Notes under the pieces: model-generated | The model's database searches: none | Told to the model about the DNA's origin: nothing | What the model saw: only the letters and a program-made list of their open reading frames with translations | Source of the DNA: Gammaproteobacteria bacterium | GTDB lineage: Bacteria > Pseudomonadota > Gammaproteobacteria > QOAV01 | Assembly: GCA_027067235.1 (NCBI GenBank) | Contig: JALXFQ010000471.1 | Span: 1-9,633, forward strand | Direction: 5' to 3' | Length of the DNA: 9,633 bases | Made by a program: the position numbers and the translations under genes | Part shown: positions 1-5,945 of the stretch, piece after piece | How positions within the stretch are numbered: the first letter of the stretch is position 1 | Layout of the letters: each line of letters begins with the position of its first letter

Positions 1-557
1 CCATAGTGCAGTATCTGCGGGTCTTCATGAAACTGGCGGCCGATGCCGTGGCCGCAATATTCGCGCACCACGGAATAACCGGCGGCTTCCGCATGCGTCT
101 GGATCTGGTGGCCGATGTCGCCCAGACGGGCGCCGGGCCGGACCATGTCGATACCCATGAGCAGGCACTCGTAGGACACCCGCGACAGGCGCCTGGCCTG
201 GATGCCCGGCTCGCCAATGAAAAACATCTTGCTGGTGTCGCCATGCCAGCCGTCCTGGATAATGGTGATATCCAGATTGACGATATCGCCTTTTTTCAGC
301 GCCCTGTCACCGGGAATGCCGTGGCAGACCTGCTGGTTTACCGAGGTGCAGATGGATTTCGGGAAGCCATGATAATCCAGCGGCGCCGGCACCGCCTTGA
401 GATCATTGACAATGAAATCGTGGCAGATCCGGTCCAGTTCGCCGGTAGTGACCCCCGCCTTCACATGGGGTCCAATCATTTCCAGCACTTGCGCCGCCTG
501 GCGGCCGGCGACGCGCATCTTGTCGATTTCTTCGGGTGTTTTTATGGTAATAGCCAT
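1..557 (-). CDS. map: Methionine aminopeptidase type I, N-terminal part (runs off left edge)
   Basis: Map is a cytosolic dinuclear-metal peptidase that removes the initiator Met from nascent proteins with a small second residue. Reading the minus strand from the ATG at 557-555 gives 185 complete codons plus two bases, beginning MAITIKTPEEIDKMRVAGR, very close to the E. coli protein. Visible active-site residues are His79 (in VCHGIP), metal ligands Asp96 and Asp107 (in NLDITIIQDGWHGD) and metal ligand His170 (in EYCGHGIGR). The last two metal ligands, both Glu in the C-terminal part, lie beyond the window. Family members are about 260-265 residues, so roughly 70% is present. The gene is divergent from rpsB, as in many gamma- and betaproteobacteria. 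The Shine-Dalgarno is weak (an AGG about 7 nt before the ATG on the minus strand). I found no convincing map promoter in the gap. Confidence 0.97.
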   Translation of the reverse strand, partial: MAITIKTPEEIDKMRVAGRQAAQVLEMIGPHVKAGVTTGELDRICHDFIVNDLKAVPAPLDYHGFPKSICTSVNQQVCHGIPGDRALKKGDIVNLDITIIQDGWHGDTSKMFFIGEPGIQARRLSRVSYECLLMGIDMVRPGARLGDIGHQIQTHAEAAGYSVVREYCGHGIGRQFHEDPQILHY

Positions 558-679
558 GGGTAAACCTGTGTTATGCTGGCCGAGAAAGCGCAACAGTCCT
601 TTCTGTGCGCTCCGCCAGACAAGTTCGTGAGAGTATCAAATTCACACCGTTTGCCATATCCCGCCGCCAAACATAAGTG

Positions 680-706
680 AAAAACGGAGCGGTTTTCTTC
701 GCTCCG
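680..706 (-). terminator. Terminator-like hairpin reading toward map
   Basis: A perfect 7-bp GC-rich inverted repeat, CGGAGCG (685-691) and CGCTCCG (700-706), flanks an 8-nt loop. On the minus strand the stem is followed directly by five T (680-684 are A on the plus strand), which is the form of an intrinsic terminator. On the plus strand the bases after the stem (GATTGTCC) are not T-rich, so it would act only leftward. It lies between the rpsB promoter, three bases away, and map. It may block leftward read-through or antisense transcription into map, or attenuate map if the map promoter lies to its right. It could instead be a protein-binding dyad just upstream of the rpsB -35 element. Confidence 0.5.
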
Positions 707-708
707 GA

Positions 709-737
709 TTGTCCTTGTGCGCCGCTTGTGGTATAAG
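709..737 (+). promoter_or_regulatory. Sigma-70 promoter of rpsB-tsf (extended -10)
   Basis: The -35 box TTGTCC (709-714) and the -10 box TATAAG (732-737) are separated by exactly 17 nt. A TGG precedes the -10 box (729-731), giving an extended -10 element. The bases after the -10 box are all G/C (CCCGCCG, 738-744), a GC-rich discriminator typical of ribosomal promoters under stringent ppGpp/DksA control; that regulation is inferred from known family behaviour. Transcription would start near 744 and give a leader of about 80 nt. This is the strongest promoter I can see in the window and probably drives at least rpsB-tsf. Confidence 0.75.
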
Positions 738-743
738 CCCGCC

Positions 744-823
744 GTTTCGCTTGAATCATCAGGGCGCGGCCCTGAGAGCAATAACCTGAACACATCGTTG
801 TGGACTTTGGAGAGTCATCTGTA
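744..823 (+). promoter_or_regulatory. Structured rpsB 5' leader with Shine-Dalgarno (candidate S2 autoregulatory element)
   Basis: The predicted leader can form three small hairpins. The first is a perfect 7-bp stem TCAGGGC/GCCCTGA at 759-765 and 769-775 with a 3-nt loop. The second is CACA/TGTG at 791-794 and 799-802. The third, immediately adjacent, is GACT/AGTC at 803-806 and 813-816, with loop TTGGAG. The Shine-Dalgarno GGAGAG (809-814) sits in the loop and 3' arm of the third hairpin, 9 nt before the ATG at 824. In E. coli, S2 represses rpsB-tsf by binding the rpsB leader, and the t44 (tff) RNA comes from this same map-rpsB gap. The position and folding here suggest an equivalent element. 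Homology to t44 is not shown. Confidence 0.5.
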
Positions 824-1984
824 ATGAGTAATATTGATATGCGCCAAATGATTGAAGCCGGCGTTCATTTCGGGCATCAGACCCGCTACTGGTCGCCCAA
901 AATGAAGCCCTACATTTTTGGCGCGCGTAACAAGATTCACATTATCAACCTGGAGCAGACGCTGCCGCTGTACCAGGAGGCGCACAACTTCGTGAGCCGG
1001 CTGGCTGCGCAGGGTGGCAACATACTGTTCGTTGGCACCAAACGCCAGGCGCGCAATGTGATCAGGGACGAAGCGACGCGTTGCGGATCGCCCTATGTGA
1101 ATTTCCGCTGGCTCGGCGGCATGTTGACCAATTACAAAACCATCAAGTCATCCATTACGCGCCTGGAAGAGCTGATCGCCATGGAGCAGGACGGCAGCAT
1201 GGACAAACTGGTGAAAAAGGAAAAGCTGACCCTGCAGCGCGAGCGTGAAAAACTGGAACGCAGTCTGGGCGGCATCAAGGATATGAAGGGTTTGCCCGAC
1301 GCCCTGTTCGTGATCGATATCGAAAATGAAAAGATTGCGGTATCCGAGGCACGCAAGCTGAATATCCCGGTAGTTGCCGTGGTGGATACCAATTGCAATC
1401 CCAACGACGTGGACTATGTGATTCCGGGCAATGACGATTCCATACGCGCCATACGCCTGTATTGTGCCGGTATTGCCGATGCTGTTCTGGAAGGCAGGAA
1501 TTCTGTCGCCACTGCCAGAACCAGCCGCCCTGACGACGATTTTATCGAGGTTTCCGACGAGGATGAAGTGGCCAAGAAGGTAGCCGCCGAAGCCGCCGAA
1601 TTGCTGGCGACAGAGAGCAAGGGCGCCGACAGCGAAGGCGAAAAACCGGCGGCCGCAGCCGCGGAAAAACCCGCAGCCGCCGAAACCAGCCCAGCGCAAA
1701 AAGCCGCCGGGACTGCGGCCAAGGCCAAACCGGAAGCGGCCAAAGCCAAGCCGGAAGCGGCCAAGGCCAAGCCGGGAAAAGACCAGGCAGCGGATGATCT
1801 GACCACCATTAACGGCATTGGTCCGGTCATCAAGGGCAAGCTGGAAGGCATGGGCATTAACACTTTCCGGCAGATTGCCGAACTTTCCGCCGAGGATATC
1901 GCCCGGATTGACGGCGAGCTGAATTTCAAAGGCCGTATCGAGCGGGAAAACTGGGTGGAGCAGGCCAGAAAACTGGTCGGTTGA
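824..1984 (+). CDS. rpsB: 30S ribosomal protein S2 with long C-terminal helix-hairpin-helix extension
   Basis: S2 binds the 30S subunit late in assembly and is needed to hold S1. Residues 1-230 are a standard gammaproteobacterial S2, with FGHQTRYWSPKMKPYIFGAR near the start, FVGTKRQA, RWLGGMLTN, SLGGIKDMKGLPDALFVID and PGNDDSIRAI. The ATG at 824 is chosen because GGAGAG lies 9 nt upstream. An in-frame GTG at 800 would add eight residues not expected for S2. The protein is 386 residues against 241 in E. coli. The extra part comprises an acidic patch (237-248), an Ala/Lys/Pro/Glu-rich linker (about 249-322) with three AAKAKPE/G repeats (298-318), and a folded-looking module (323-386). That module has a GIG...GMGI helix-hairpin-helix signature (331-345) and GRIERENW (370-377). 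It resembles the tail module of alphaproteobacterial L21, S2 and NuoE proteins (recalled, not searched). The reading frame is intact throughout. Confidence 0.98.
   Translation: MSNIDMRQMIEAGVHFGHQTRYWSPKMKPYIFGARNKIHIINLEQTLPLYQEAHNFVSRLAAQGGNILFVGTKRQARNVIRDEATRCGSPYVNFRWLGGMLTNYKTIKSSITRLEELIAMEQDGSMDKLVKKEKLTLQREREKLERSLGGIKDMKGLPDALFVIDIENEKIAVSEARKLNIPVVAVVDTNCNPNDVDYVIPGNDDSIRAIRLYCAGIADAVLEGRNSVATARTSRPDDDFIEVSDEDEVAKKVAAEAAELLATESKGADSEGEKPAAAAAEKPAAAETSPAQKAAGTAAKAKPEAAKAKPEAAKAKPGKDQAADDLTTINGIGPVIKGKLEGMGINTFRQIAELSAEDIARIDGELNFKGRIERENWVEQARKLVG
1715..1777 (+). repeat. Three 21-bp tandem repeats within rpsB
   Basis: Three consecutive 21-bp units, at 1715-1735, 1736-1756 and 1757-1777, differ at only a few positions. 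Each starts GCGGCCAA and ends CCGGAA or CCGGGA. They encode AAKAKPE, AAKAKPE and AAKAKPG (S2 residues 298-318), the basic end of the linker before the helix-hairpin-helix module. Being in frame and in a flexible linker, copy-number change would alter linker length without breaking the gene. Confidence 0.9.
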
Positions 1985-2114
1985 TTCCCGGGTTTCGACG
2001 CCGGGCAGGGCGGGCGCAGGCTCGCCCGGTTCGATTCTTTACCGGCAGCAGCGGTAACCGGGGTGAGCTGAGCCCCGTTGCGCTTCAGGCCGAACACTAG
2101 ACAGAGGAAATAGC
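1985..2114 (+). promoter_or_regulatory. rpsB-tsf spacer with hairpins and the tsf ribosome binding site
   Basis: This 130-nt spacer has no gene. It holds a 6-bp GC stem CGGGCG/CGCCCG (2011-2016 and 2023-2028) followed by the moderately T-rich GTTCGATTCTTT, which could be a weak intrinsic terminator or attenuator lowering tsf relative to rpsB. A second stem, CGGGG/CCCCG, lies at 2059-2063 and 2073-2077. A competing pairing of CCGGGC (2001-2006) with GCCCGG (2024-2029) is possible, so alternative folds exist. The strong Shine-Dalgarno AGAGGA (2103-2108) is 6 nt before the tsf ATG. I saw no convincing separate tsf promoter. Confidence 0.4.
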
Positions 2115-2993
2115 ATGGCAATCACCGCATCCATGGTGAAAGAATTACGCGAACGCACCGGCGTTGGCATGATGGACTGCAAAAAGGCTCTGACCGAAGC
2201 TGATGGCGATCTCGACCTGGCGGCAGAAAACCTGCGTAAAAAGGGCGCGGCTGCTGCCGATAAGAAGGCCGGACGCGTCGCCGCCGAGGGCCTGATCGGT
2301 CTGGCCATCGACGACGCCGGCCAGACTGCTGCGGTGGTAGAAGTGAACAGCGAAACCGATTTCGTCGCCAAGGCGGATGATTTCATTGCCTACACGGATG
2401 CTGTCGCGCAAATCGCGCTATCGCAAAAGCCATCTGATCTTGATGCCCTGCTGAATGCGCCCATGGAAGGCTCCACGGTTGAGCAGCAACGCAAGGAACT
2501 GATTGGCAAGCTGGGCGAGAACATGGGCGTGCGCCGCTTTGAACTGGTGGGCGGCAACGGTCACCCTGTCCATTCCTACAAGCACGGCGCCAAAATTGTC
2601 GTGGTGGTGGAAATGGAGGGCGGCGATGAAACCCTGGGGCGGGATATGGCCATGCACATCGCGGCCAGCAAGCCGGTATGCGTGACACCGGAAGACATCC
2701 CGCAGCAAATGCTGGACAAGGAAAAAGAGATCTTTACCGCCCAGGCCAAGGACAGCGGCAAGCCGGACAATATCATCGAAAAGATCATCAGCGGCCGCAT
2801 TGCCAAATACATCAATGAAGTCTGTCTCACGGGCCAGCCTTTCGTCAAGGATCCGGATATCCGCGTAGGCAAACTGCTGGAACAGAACAACGCCAGAGTG
2901 CTGCGCTTCGTACGCTACGAGGTGGGCGAGGGCGTGGAAAAGAAACAGGAAGATTTCGCCGCGGAAGTGGCGGCCCAGCTGGGCGAGGACTGA
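2115..2993 (+). CDS. tsf: Elongation factor Ts
   Basis: EF-Ts is the cytosolic guanine nucleotide exchange factor that releases GDP from EF-Tu. The 292-residue product is close to the usual length (E. coli 283). It opens with the N-terminal UBA-like domain (MAITASMVKELRERTGVGMM, then DCKKAL and GDLDLAAENLRKKG). The EF-Tu-contacting TDFV motif is at 81-84 within EVNSETDFVAK. The core continues with HIAASKP, the C-terminal module with SGRIAKYINEVCL, and the end with FVRYEVGEG. The start has a strong Shine-Dalgarno (AGAGGA). It follows rpsB, the near-universal bacterial pairing, and is probably co-transcribed from the promoter at 709-737. pyrH starts 13 nt after its stop. Confidence 0.98.
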   Translation: MAITASMVKELRERTGVGMMDCKKALTEADGDLDLAAENLRKKGAAAADKKAGRVAAEGLIGLAIDDAGQTAAVVEVNSETDFVAKADDFIAYTDAVAQIALSQKPSDLDALLNAPMEGSTVEQQRKELIGKLGENMGVRRFELVGGNGHPVHSYKHGAKIVVVVEMEGGDETLGRDMAMHIAASKPVCVTPEDIPQQMLDKEKEIFTAQAKDSGKPDNIIEKIISGRIAKYINEVCLTGQPFVKDPDIRVGKLLEQNNARVLRFVRYEVGEGVEKKQEDFAAEVAAQLGED

Positions 2994-3006
2994 AAGCAGG
3001 CCTGCC

Positions 3007-3729
3007 ATGAGCTATCGCCGCCTGTTGCTGAAGCTGTCTGGAGAAGCACTGGCCGGCGGTGGTGTTTTCGGCATACGTGAAGAGGTACTGGCGCATGTGG
3101 TGTCGGAAGTGTCTGCCGTGCTCGCGGGCGGGTTCCAGCTAGGACTGGTTATCGGCGGCGGTAATATCTTCCGCGGCAGGGAGATGGCGGCAGTCAGCAT
3201 GGACCGGGTTGCCGCCGACCATATGGGCATGCTGGCCACCTGCATGAATGCGCTGGCGCTGGAAAACGCCTTCAGGCAGGCCGGCATGGGCGCCCGCATT
3301 TTTTCCGGCCTGGCGATAGCCGGCGTGGTGGAAGACTTCGACTTCCGGCGCGCCCGGGCCTGTCTGCAGGACGGCGCGGTGGCGATTTTCTCTGCCGGCA
3401 CCGGCAATCCCTATTTTACCACCGATACCGCGGCCGTGCTGCGAGCGCTGGAAGTTGAGGCCGATTGCGTGGTCAAGGGCACCAAGGTCGATGGCGTTTA
3501 CGATGCCGATCCGCAACAGAACCCGGCGGCGCGCAAATATGATGTATTGAGTTATTCCACCGTCCTGGCGGATAATCTCGCTGTGATGGATGCCACCGCC
3601 ATCGCCCTGTGCCGTGAAAACAGCCTGCCGCTGCACGTCTATGACATGGCGCGCAAAGGCGCTTTGCTGGCGCTTGCCAGACAGGAAAAAGTGGGAACTT
3701 TGGTCAATGACTCGGGAAATGCGCAATGA
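3007..3729 (+). CDS. pyrH: Uridylate kinase (UMP kinase)
   Basis: PyrH phosphorylates UMP to UDP with ATP and belongs to the amino acid kinase family. It is hexameric, activated by GTP and inhibited by UTP in proteobacteria (family knowledge). The 240-residue product is of normal length. Visible motifs are LLLKLSGEALAG (6-17), the glycine-rich GGGNIFRG (50-57), DHMGMLATCMN (71-81), GTGNPYFTTDTAA (131-143) contacting UMP and ATP, KGTKVDGVYDADP (157-169) and the MDATAIALCRENSLPL region. Many homologues have KATKVDG, so the Gly in KGTKVDG is a small variation. The start at 3007 is preceded by a weak GCAGG about 6 nt upstream. Its stop overlaps the frr start in ATGA, which suggests translational coupling. 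Confidence 0.98.
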   Translation: MSYRRLLLKLSGEALAGGGVFGIREEVLAHVVSEVSAVLAGGFQLGLVIGGGNIFRGREMAAVSMDRVAADHMGMLATCMNALALENAFRQAGMGARIFSGLAIAGVVEDFDFRRARACLQDGAVAIFSAGTGNPYFTTDTAAVLRALEVEADCVVKGTKVDGVYDADPQQNPAARKYDVLSYSTVLADNLAVMDATAIALCRENSLPLHVYDMARKGALLALARQEKVGTLVNDSGNAQ

Positions 3730-4283
3730 TTAACGAAATCAAGAAAGATGCGGAAGCCCGCATGGGAAAATCCCTCAATTCCCTGCGTGGAGAACTGTCC
3801 AAGCTGCGCACCGGTCGCGCCAACACTGCCTTGCTGGATCACGTCCAGGTGGACTACTACGGCCAGAAAACGCCGCTGAATCAGGTGGCGGGGATCAGTG
3901 TCAGCGACGCCCAGACCCTGACCGTGGCGGCCTGGGAGAAGCCCATGGTGCCGGTGATCGAAAAAGCCATCATGGAATCCGGCCTGGGTCTGAATCCGGT
4001 AACCGCGGGTGAAGTTATTCGCGTACCGATTCCGCCGCTGACCGAAGACCGGCGCAAGGAAATGGTAAAAATGGTGCGCCAGGAGGGCGAGAACGCCAAA
4101 ATCGCCATGCGCAATATCCGGCGCGATGCGCTGGGTCATGTCAAGGAATTGCTCAAGGACAAGGAAATCACGGAAGATGAAGACAAGCGCGCCCACGACG
4201 ATATCCAGAAAATTACCGACCGCTTCGTCGCCGATGTGGACGCCATGCTGGCGACCAAGGAAAAGGAACTGATGCAGATCTGA
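3726..4283 (+). CDS. frr: Ribosome recycling factor
   Basis: RRF acts with EF-G and IF3 to split the post-termination ribosome. The 185-residue product is the exact family length. Domain I is the three-helix bundle, seen in the N-terminal segment with KLRTGRANTALLDHVQVDYYG (about 26-46, the family signature) and in the C-terminal helices with AMRNIRRDA (127-135), LLKDKEITEDEDKR (142-155) and the end KEKELMQI. Domain II is the central part with PLNQVAGISV and VIRVPIPPLTEDRRKE. The conserved Arg pair of the hinge-proximal helix is present in NIRRD. The ATG overlaps the pyrH stop by 4 nt (ATGA), with GGGAA (3714-3718) 7 nt upstream. In E. coli pyrH and frr are not overlapped in this way. A 100-nt gap follows before uppS. 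Confidence 0.98.
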   Translation: MINEIKKDAEARMGKSLNSLRGELSKLRTGRANTALLDHVQVDYYGQKTPLNQVAGISVSDAQTLTVAAWEKPMVPVIEKAIMESGLGLNPVTAGEVIRVPIPPLTEDRRKEMVKMVRQEGENAKIAMRNIRRDALGHVKELLKDKEITEDEDKRAHDDIQKITDRFVADVDAMLATKEKELMQI

Positions 4284-4328
4284 TTTTCTGCGCTGCGGTT
4301 GCTTCATTCGCGCCAGCGGCCGAAGTGA

Positions 4329-4357
4329 CTGATTCCTGTTTCAGTTTGTGGCAAAAT
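4329..4357 (+). promoter_or_regulatory. Weak candidate promoter upstream of uppS
   Basis: Within the 100-nt frr-uppS gap (4284-4383), TGG CAAAAT at 4349-4357 resembles an extended -10 element. CTGATT (4329-4334) lies 17 nt upstream as a poor -35 box. If used, transcription would start near 4364, giving a very short leader of about 20 nt before the uppS ATG at 4384. The gap shows no strong terminator. Matches are partial, so this is a suggestion only. Confidence 0.2.
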
Positions 4358-4383
4358 CCGCTGAACTTTTTCTGGCCACCTGC

Positions 4384-5124
4384 ATGTCATCAGAGCACAC
4401 ACCGCCGCAGCATATCGCCATCATCATGGATGGCAACGGGCGCTGGGCCAGGGCGCGCAATCTGCCGCGTATCGCCGGTCACAAAAAAGGTCTGGGCGTG
4501 CTGCGCGAAGTGGTAAAGACCTGCGTTAACGCAGGCGTGCCCTATGTCACGGCATTTGCCTTCAGCAGCGAAAACTGGCGCCGTCCCGGCAAGGAGGTCA
4601 GGTTTCTGGTGGAACTGTTCGCCACAGCGCTGGTGCGTGAAGTCAATCGACTGCATAAAAACAACATACGCTTCCGCATGCTCGGCGAGCCGGACCGCTT
4701 CGGCAGCAAGGTGACGCGTCTGATTCAGGACGCCGAACAGCTCACCGCCGCCAATACCGCCTGCACCCTGTCTATCGCGGCGAATTACGGCGGACGCTGG
4801 GATATCACCCAGGCATGTCGCCGGATCGCCAGGCAGGTTGAATCCGGCGCTCTGGCGCCCGCGGACATTGACCAGCACCGGGTGCAGGATTGTCTTGCCA
4901 GCCGCGAGCTACCTGATCCGGACCTGTTCATCCGCACCGGCGGCGAGCAGCGCATCAGCAATTTCATGTTGTGGCAGCTGGCCTACTCGGAACTGTATTT
5001 CACCGATGTATTGTGGCCTGAGTTCGACCAGGCTGCGCTGAAGCAGGCCATGGCCTGGTATGCAGGACGACAGCGGCGGTTTGGCCAGACCGGTGAACAA
5101 CTGAACGCGACGGAGGCCACATGA
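4384..5124 (+). CDS. uppS: Undecaprenyl diphosphate synthase (cis-prenyltransferase)
   Basis: UppS (IspU) adds eight isopentenyl units to farnesyl diphosphate to make the C55 carrier lipid for peptidoglycan and O-antigen. From the ATG at 4384 it is 246 residues, a normal length. Motifs are HIAIIMDGNGRWA (10-22) with catalytic Asp16, GHKKG (32-36), AFAFSSENWRRP (57-68), ANYGGRWD (133-140), and RTGGEQRISNF (184-194) with the diphosphate-binding Arg and Ser. It ends its core with YFTDVLWPEFD. Neither this ATG nor the in-frame GTG at 4348, which would add 12 residues, has a clear Shine-Dalgarno. I prefer the ATG because the conserved core starts about 10 residues later, as in relatives. Its stop overlaps cdsA by 4 nt. 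Confidence 0.96.
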   Translation: MSSEHTPPQHIAIIMDGNGRWARARNLPRIAGHKKGLGVLREVVKTCVNAGVPYVTAFAFSSENWRRPGKEVRFLVELFATALVREVNRLHKNNIRFRMLGEPDRFGSKVTRLIQDAEQLTAANTACTLSIAANYGGRWDITQACRRIARQVESGALAPADIDQHRVQDCLASRELPDPDLFIRTGGEQRISNFMLWQLAYSELYFTDVLWPEFDQAALKQAMAWYAGRQRRFGQTGEQLNATEAT

Positions 5125-5945
5125 ATGCGGCTTTGCGCTCCCGGGTCATAACCGCGTCAACTCTTGCCCCCATCATTCTGGCGCTGGTCTGGTTTGCCAA
5201 TGTGCCGGTGCTGACGGTGTTTTTCGGCGGTGTCAGTCTCATCGGCGCCTACGAGTGGTTGCGACTTTGCGGGGTCAGGGAACCGCTGGTCAAGGCCGGA
5301 TTTTACATCGCTCTGGTGCTGATAGCGGCGGCTGTGACTGTTTATCCGCAACTGGCGCCGTGGTTCCTTTCATTCGTCGTTCTTTACTGGCTGGTGCTGG
5401 GTTATCGTACCCTGGTCTACTGGCGCGCCGACCGTCCGGTCTGGCCACTGGGCAAACTGGTTACCGGTGTGCTGATCCTGTCCGGTGGCTGGGTGGCCGC
5501 AGTCTGGCACAAGGTGTTGCTGAACGGCGCGCCCTATTTGCTGCTGAGTCTGCTGCTGATCATCTGGGCCGCGGACACCGGCGCCTATTTCGCCGGCAGG
5601 CAATTCGGCAGGCACAAGCTGTCGCCGCGCATCAGCCCCGGCAAAACAGTGGAAGGCATGCTGGGCGGTGTGCTGGGTGCGTTGCTGGTTTCTTTCATTA
5701 GCGGGATTTTCTGGCTACATCTTGGCGGCGTCAGGTTATTCGCGTGGTTGTGTCTGGTGGCTGTGGTGGTGATATTTTCCGTCATCGGCGACCTGGTGGA
5801 AAGTACGGCCAAACGCGAAGCCGGCATGAAAGACAGTGGCAATCTGCTGCCGGGACACGGCGGCATGCTGGATCGTATAGACAGCCTGACGGCAGCCGCG
5901 CCCATACTGGCGGCAGGCTGGATGGTGTTGTCGGTGCTGACATGA
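5121..5945 (+). CDS. cdsA: Phosphatidate cytidylyltransferase (CDP-diglyceride synthase)
   Basis: CdsA is an inner-membrane enzyme that makes CDP-diacylglycerol from phosphatidic acid and CTP, the branch point to phosphatidylethanolamine, phosphatidylglycerol and cardiolipin. The 274-residue product is hydrophobic, with several membrane segments, for example about residues 11-45, 60-95, 110-150, 175-220 and 255-274. The family signature is complete at 228-254 and includes STAKREAGMKDSGN and HGGMLDRID, with the metal- and substrate-binding Lys, Asp and His residues. The segment IIWAADTGAYFAGRQFGRHK followed by SPRISPGKTVEG is also diagnostic. The ATG overlaps the uppS stop (ATGA), and GGAGG (5112-5116) lies 4 nt upstream. 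The stop in turn overlaps dxr by 4 nt. Confidence 0.98.
   Translation: MNAALRSRVITASTLAPIILALVWFANVPVLTVFFGGVSLIGAYEWLRLCGVREPLVKAGFYIALVLIAAAVTVYPQLAPWFLSFVVLYWLVLGYRTLVYWRADRPVWPLGKLVTGVLILSGGWVAAVWHKVLLNGAPYLLLSLLLIIWAADTGAYFAGRQFGRHKLSPRISPGKTVEGMLGGVLGALLVSFISGIFWLHLGGVRLFAWLCLVAVVVIFSVIGDLVESTAKREAGMKDSGNLLPGHGGMLDRIDSLTAAAPILAAGWMVLSVLT

Noticed and set aside
6..563. 185-codon plus-strand open frame opposite map
   Set aside because: The minus strand encodes a textbook methionine aminopeptidase with active-site residues; the plus-strand frame is its shadow.
558..680. map promoter on the minus strand
   Set aside because: Several weak -10-like hexamers exist (for example GATACT and CATAAC on the minus strand), but none pairs with a credible -35 at 16-18 nt, so none is called.
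800..823. In-frame GTG start for rpsB
   Set aside because: It would place the Shine-Dalgarno GGAGAG inside the gene and add eight residues not expected for S2; the ATG at 824 is well spaced from that site.
1414..2121. 235-codon minus-strand open frame opposite rpsB and the spacer
   Set aside because: It is a shadow of the Ala/Lys-rich S2 tail; the product is low-complexity Ser/Ala/Leu with no domain and no promoter or Shine-Dalgarno.
5744..5941. Upstream extension of the dxr reading frame
   Set aside because: It overlaps conserved cdsA sequence including its signature, and Dxr similarity begins at the ATG at 5942.
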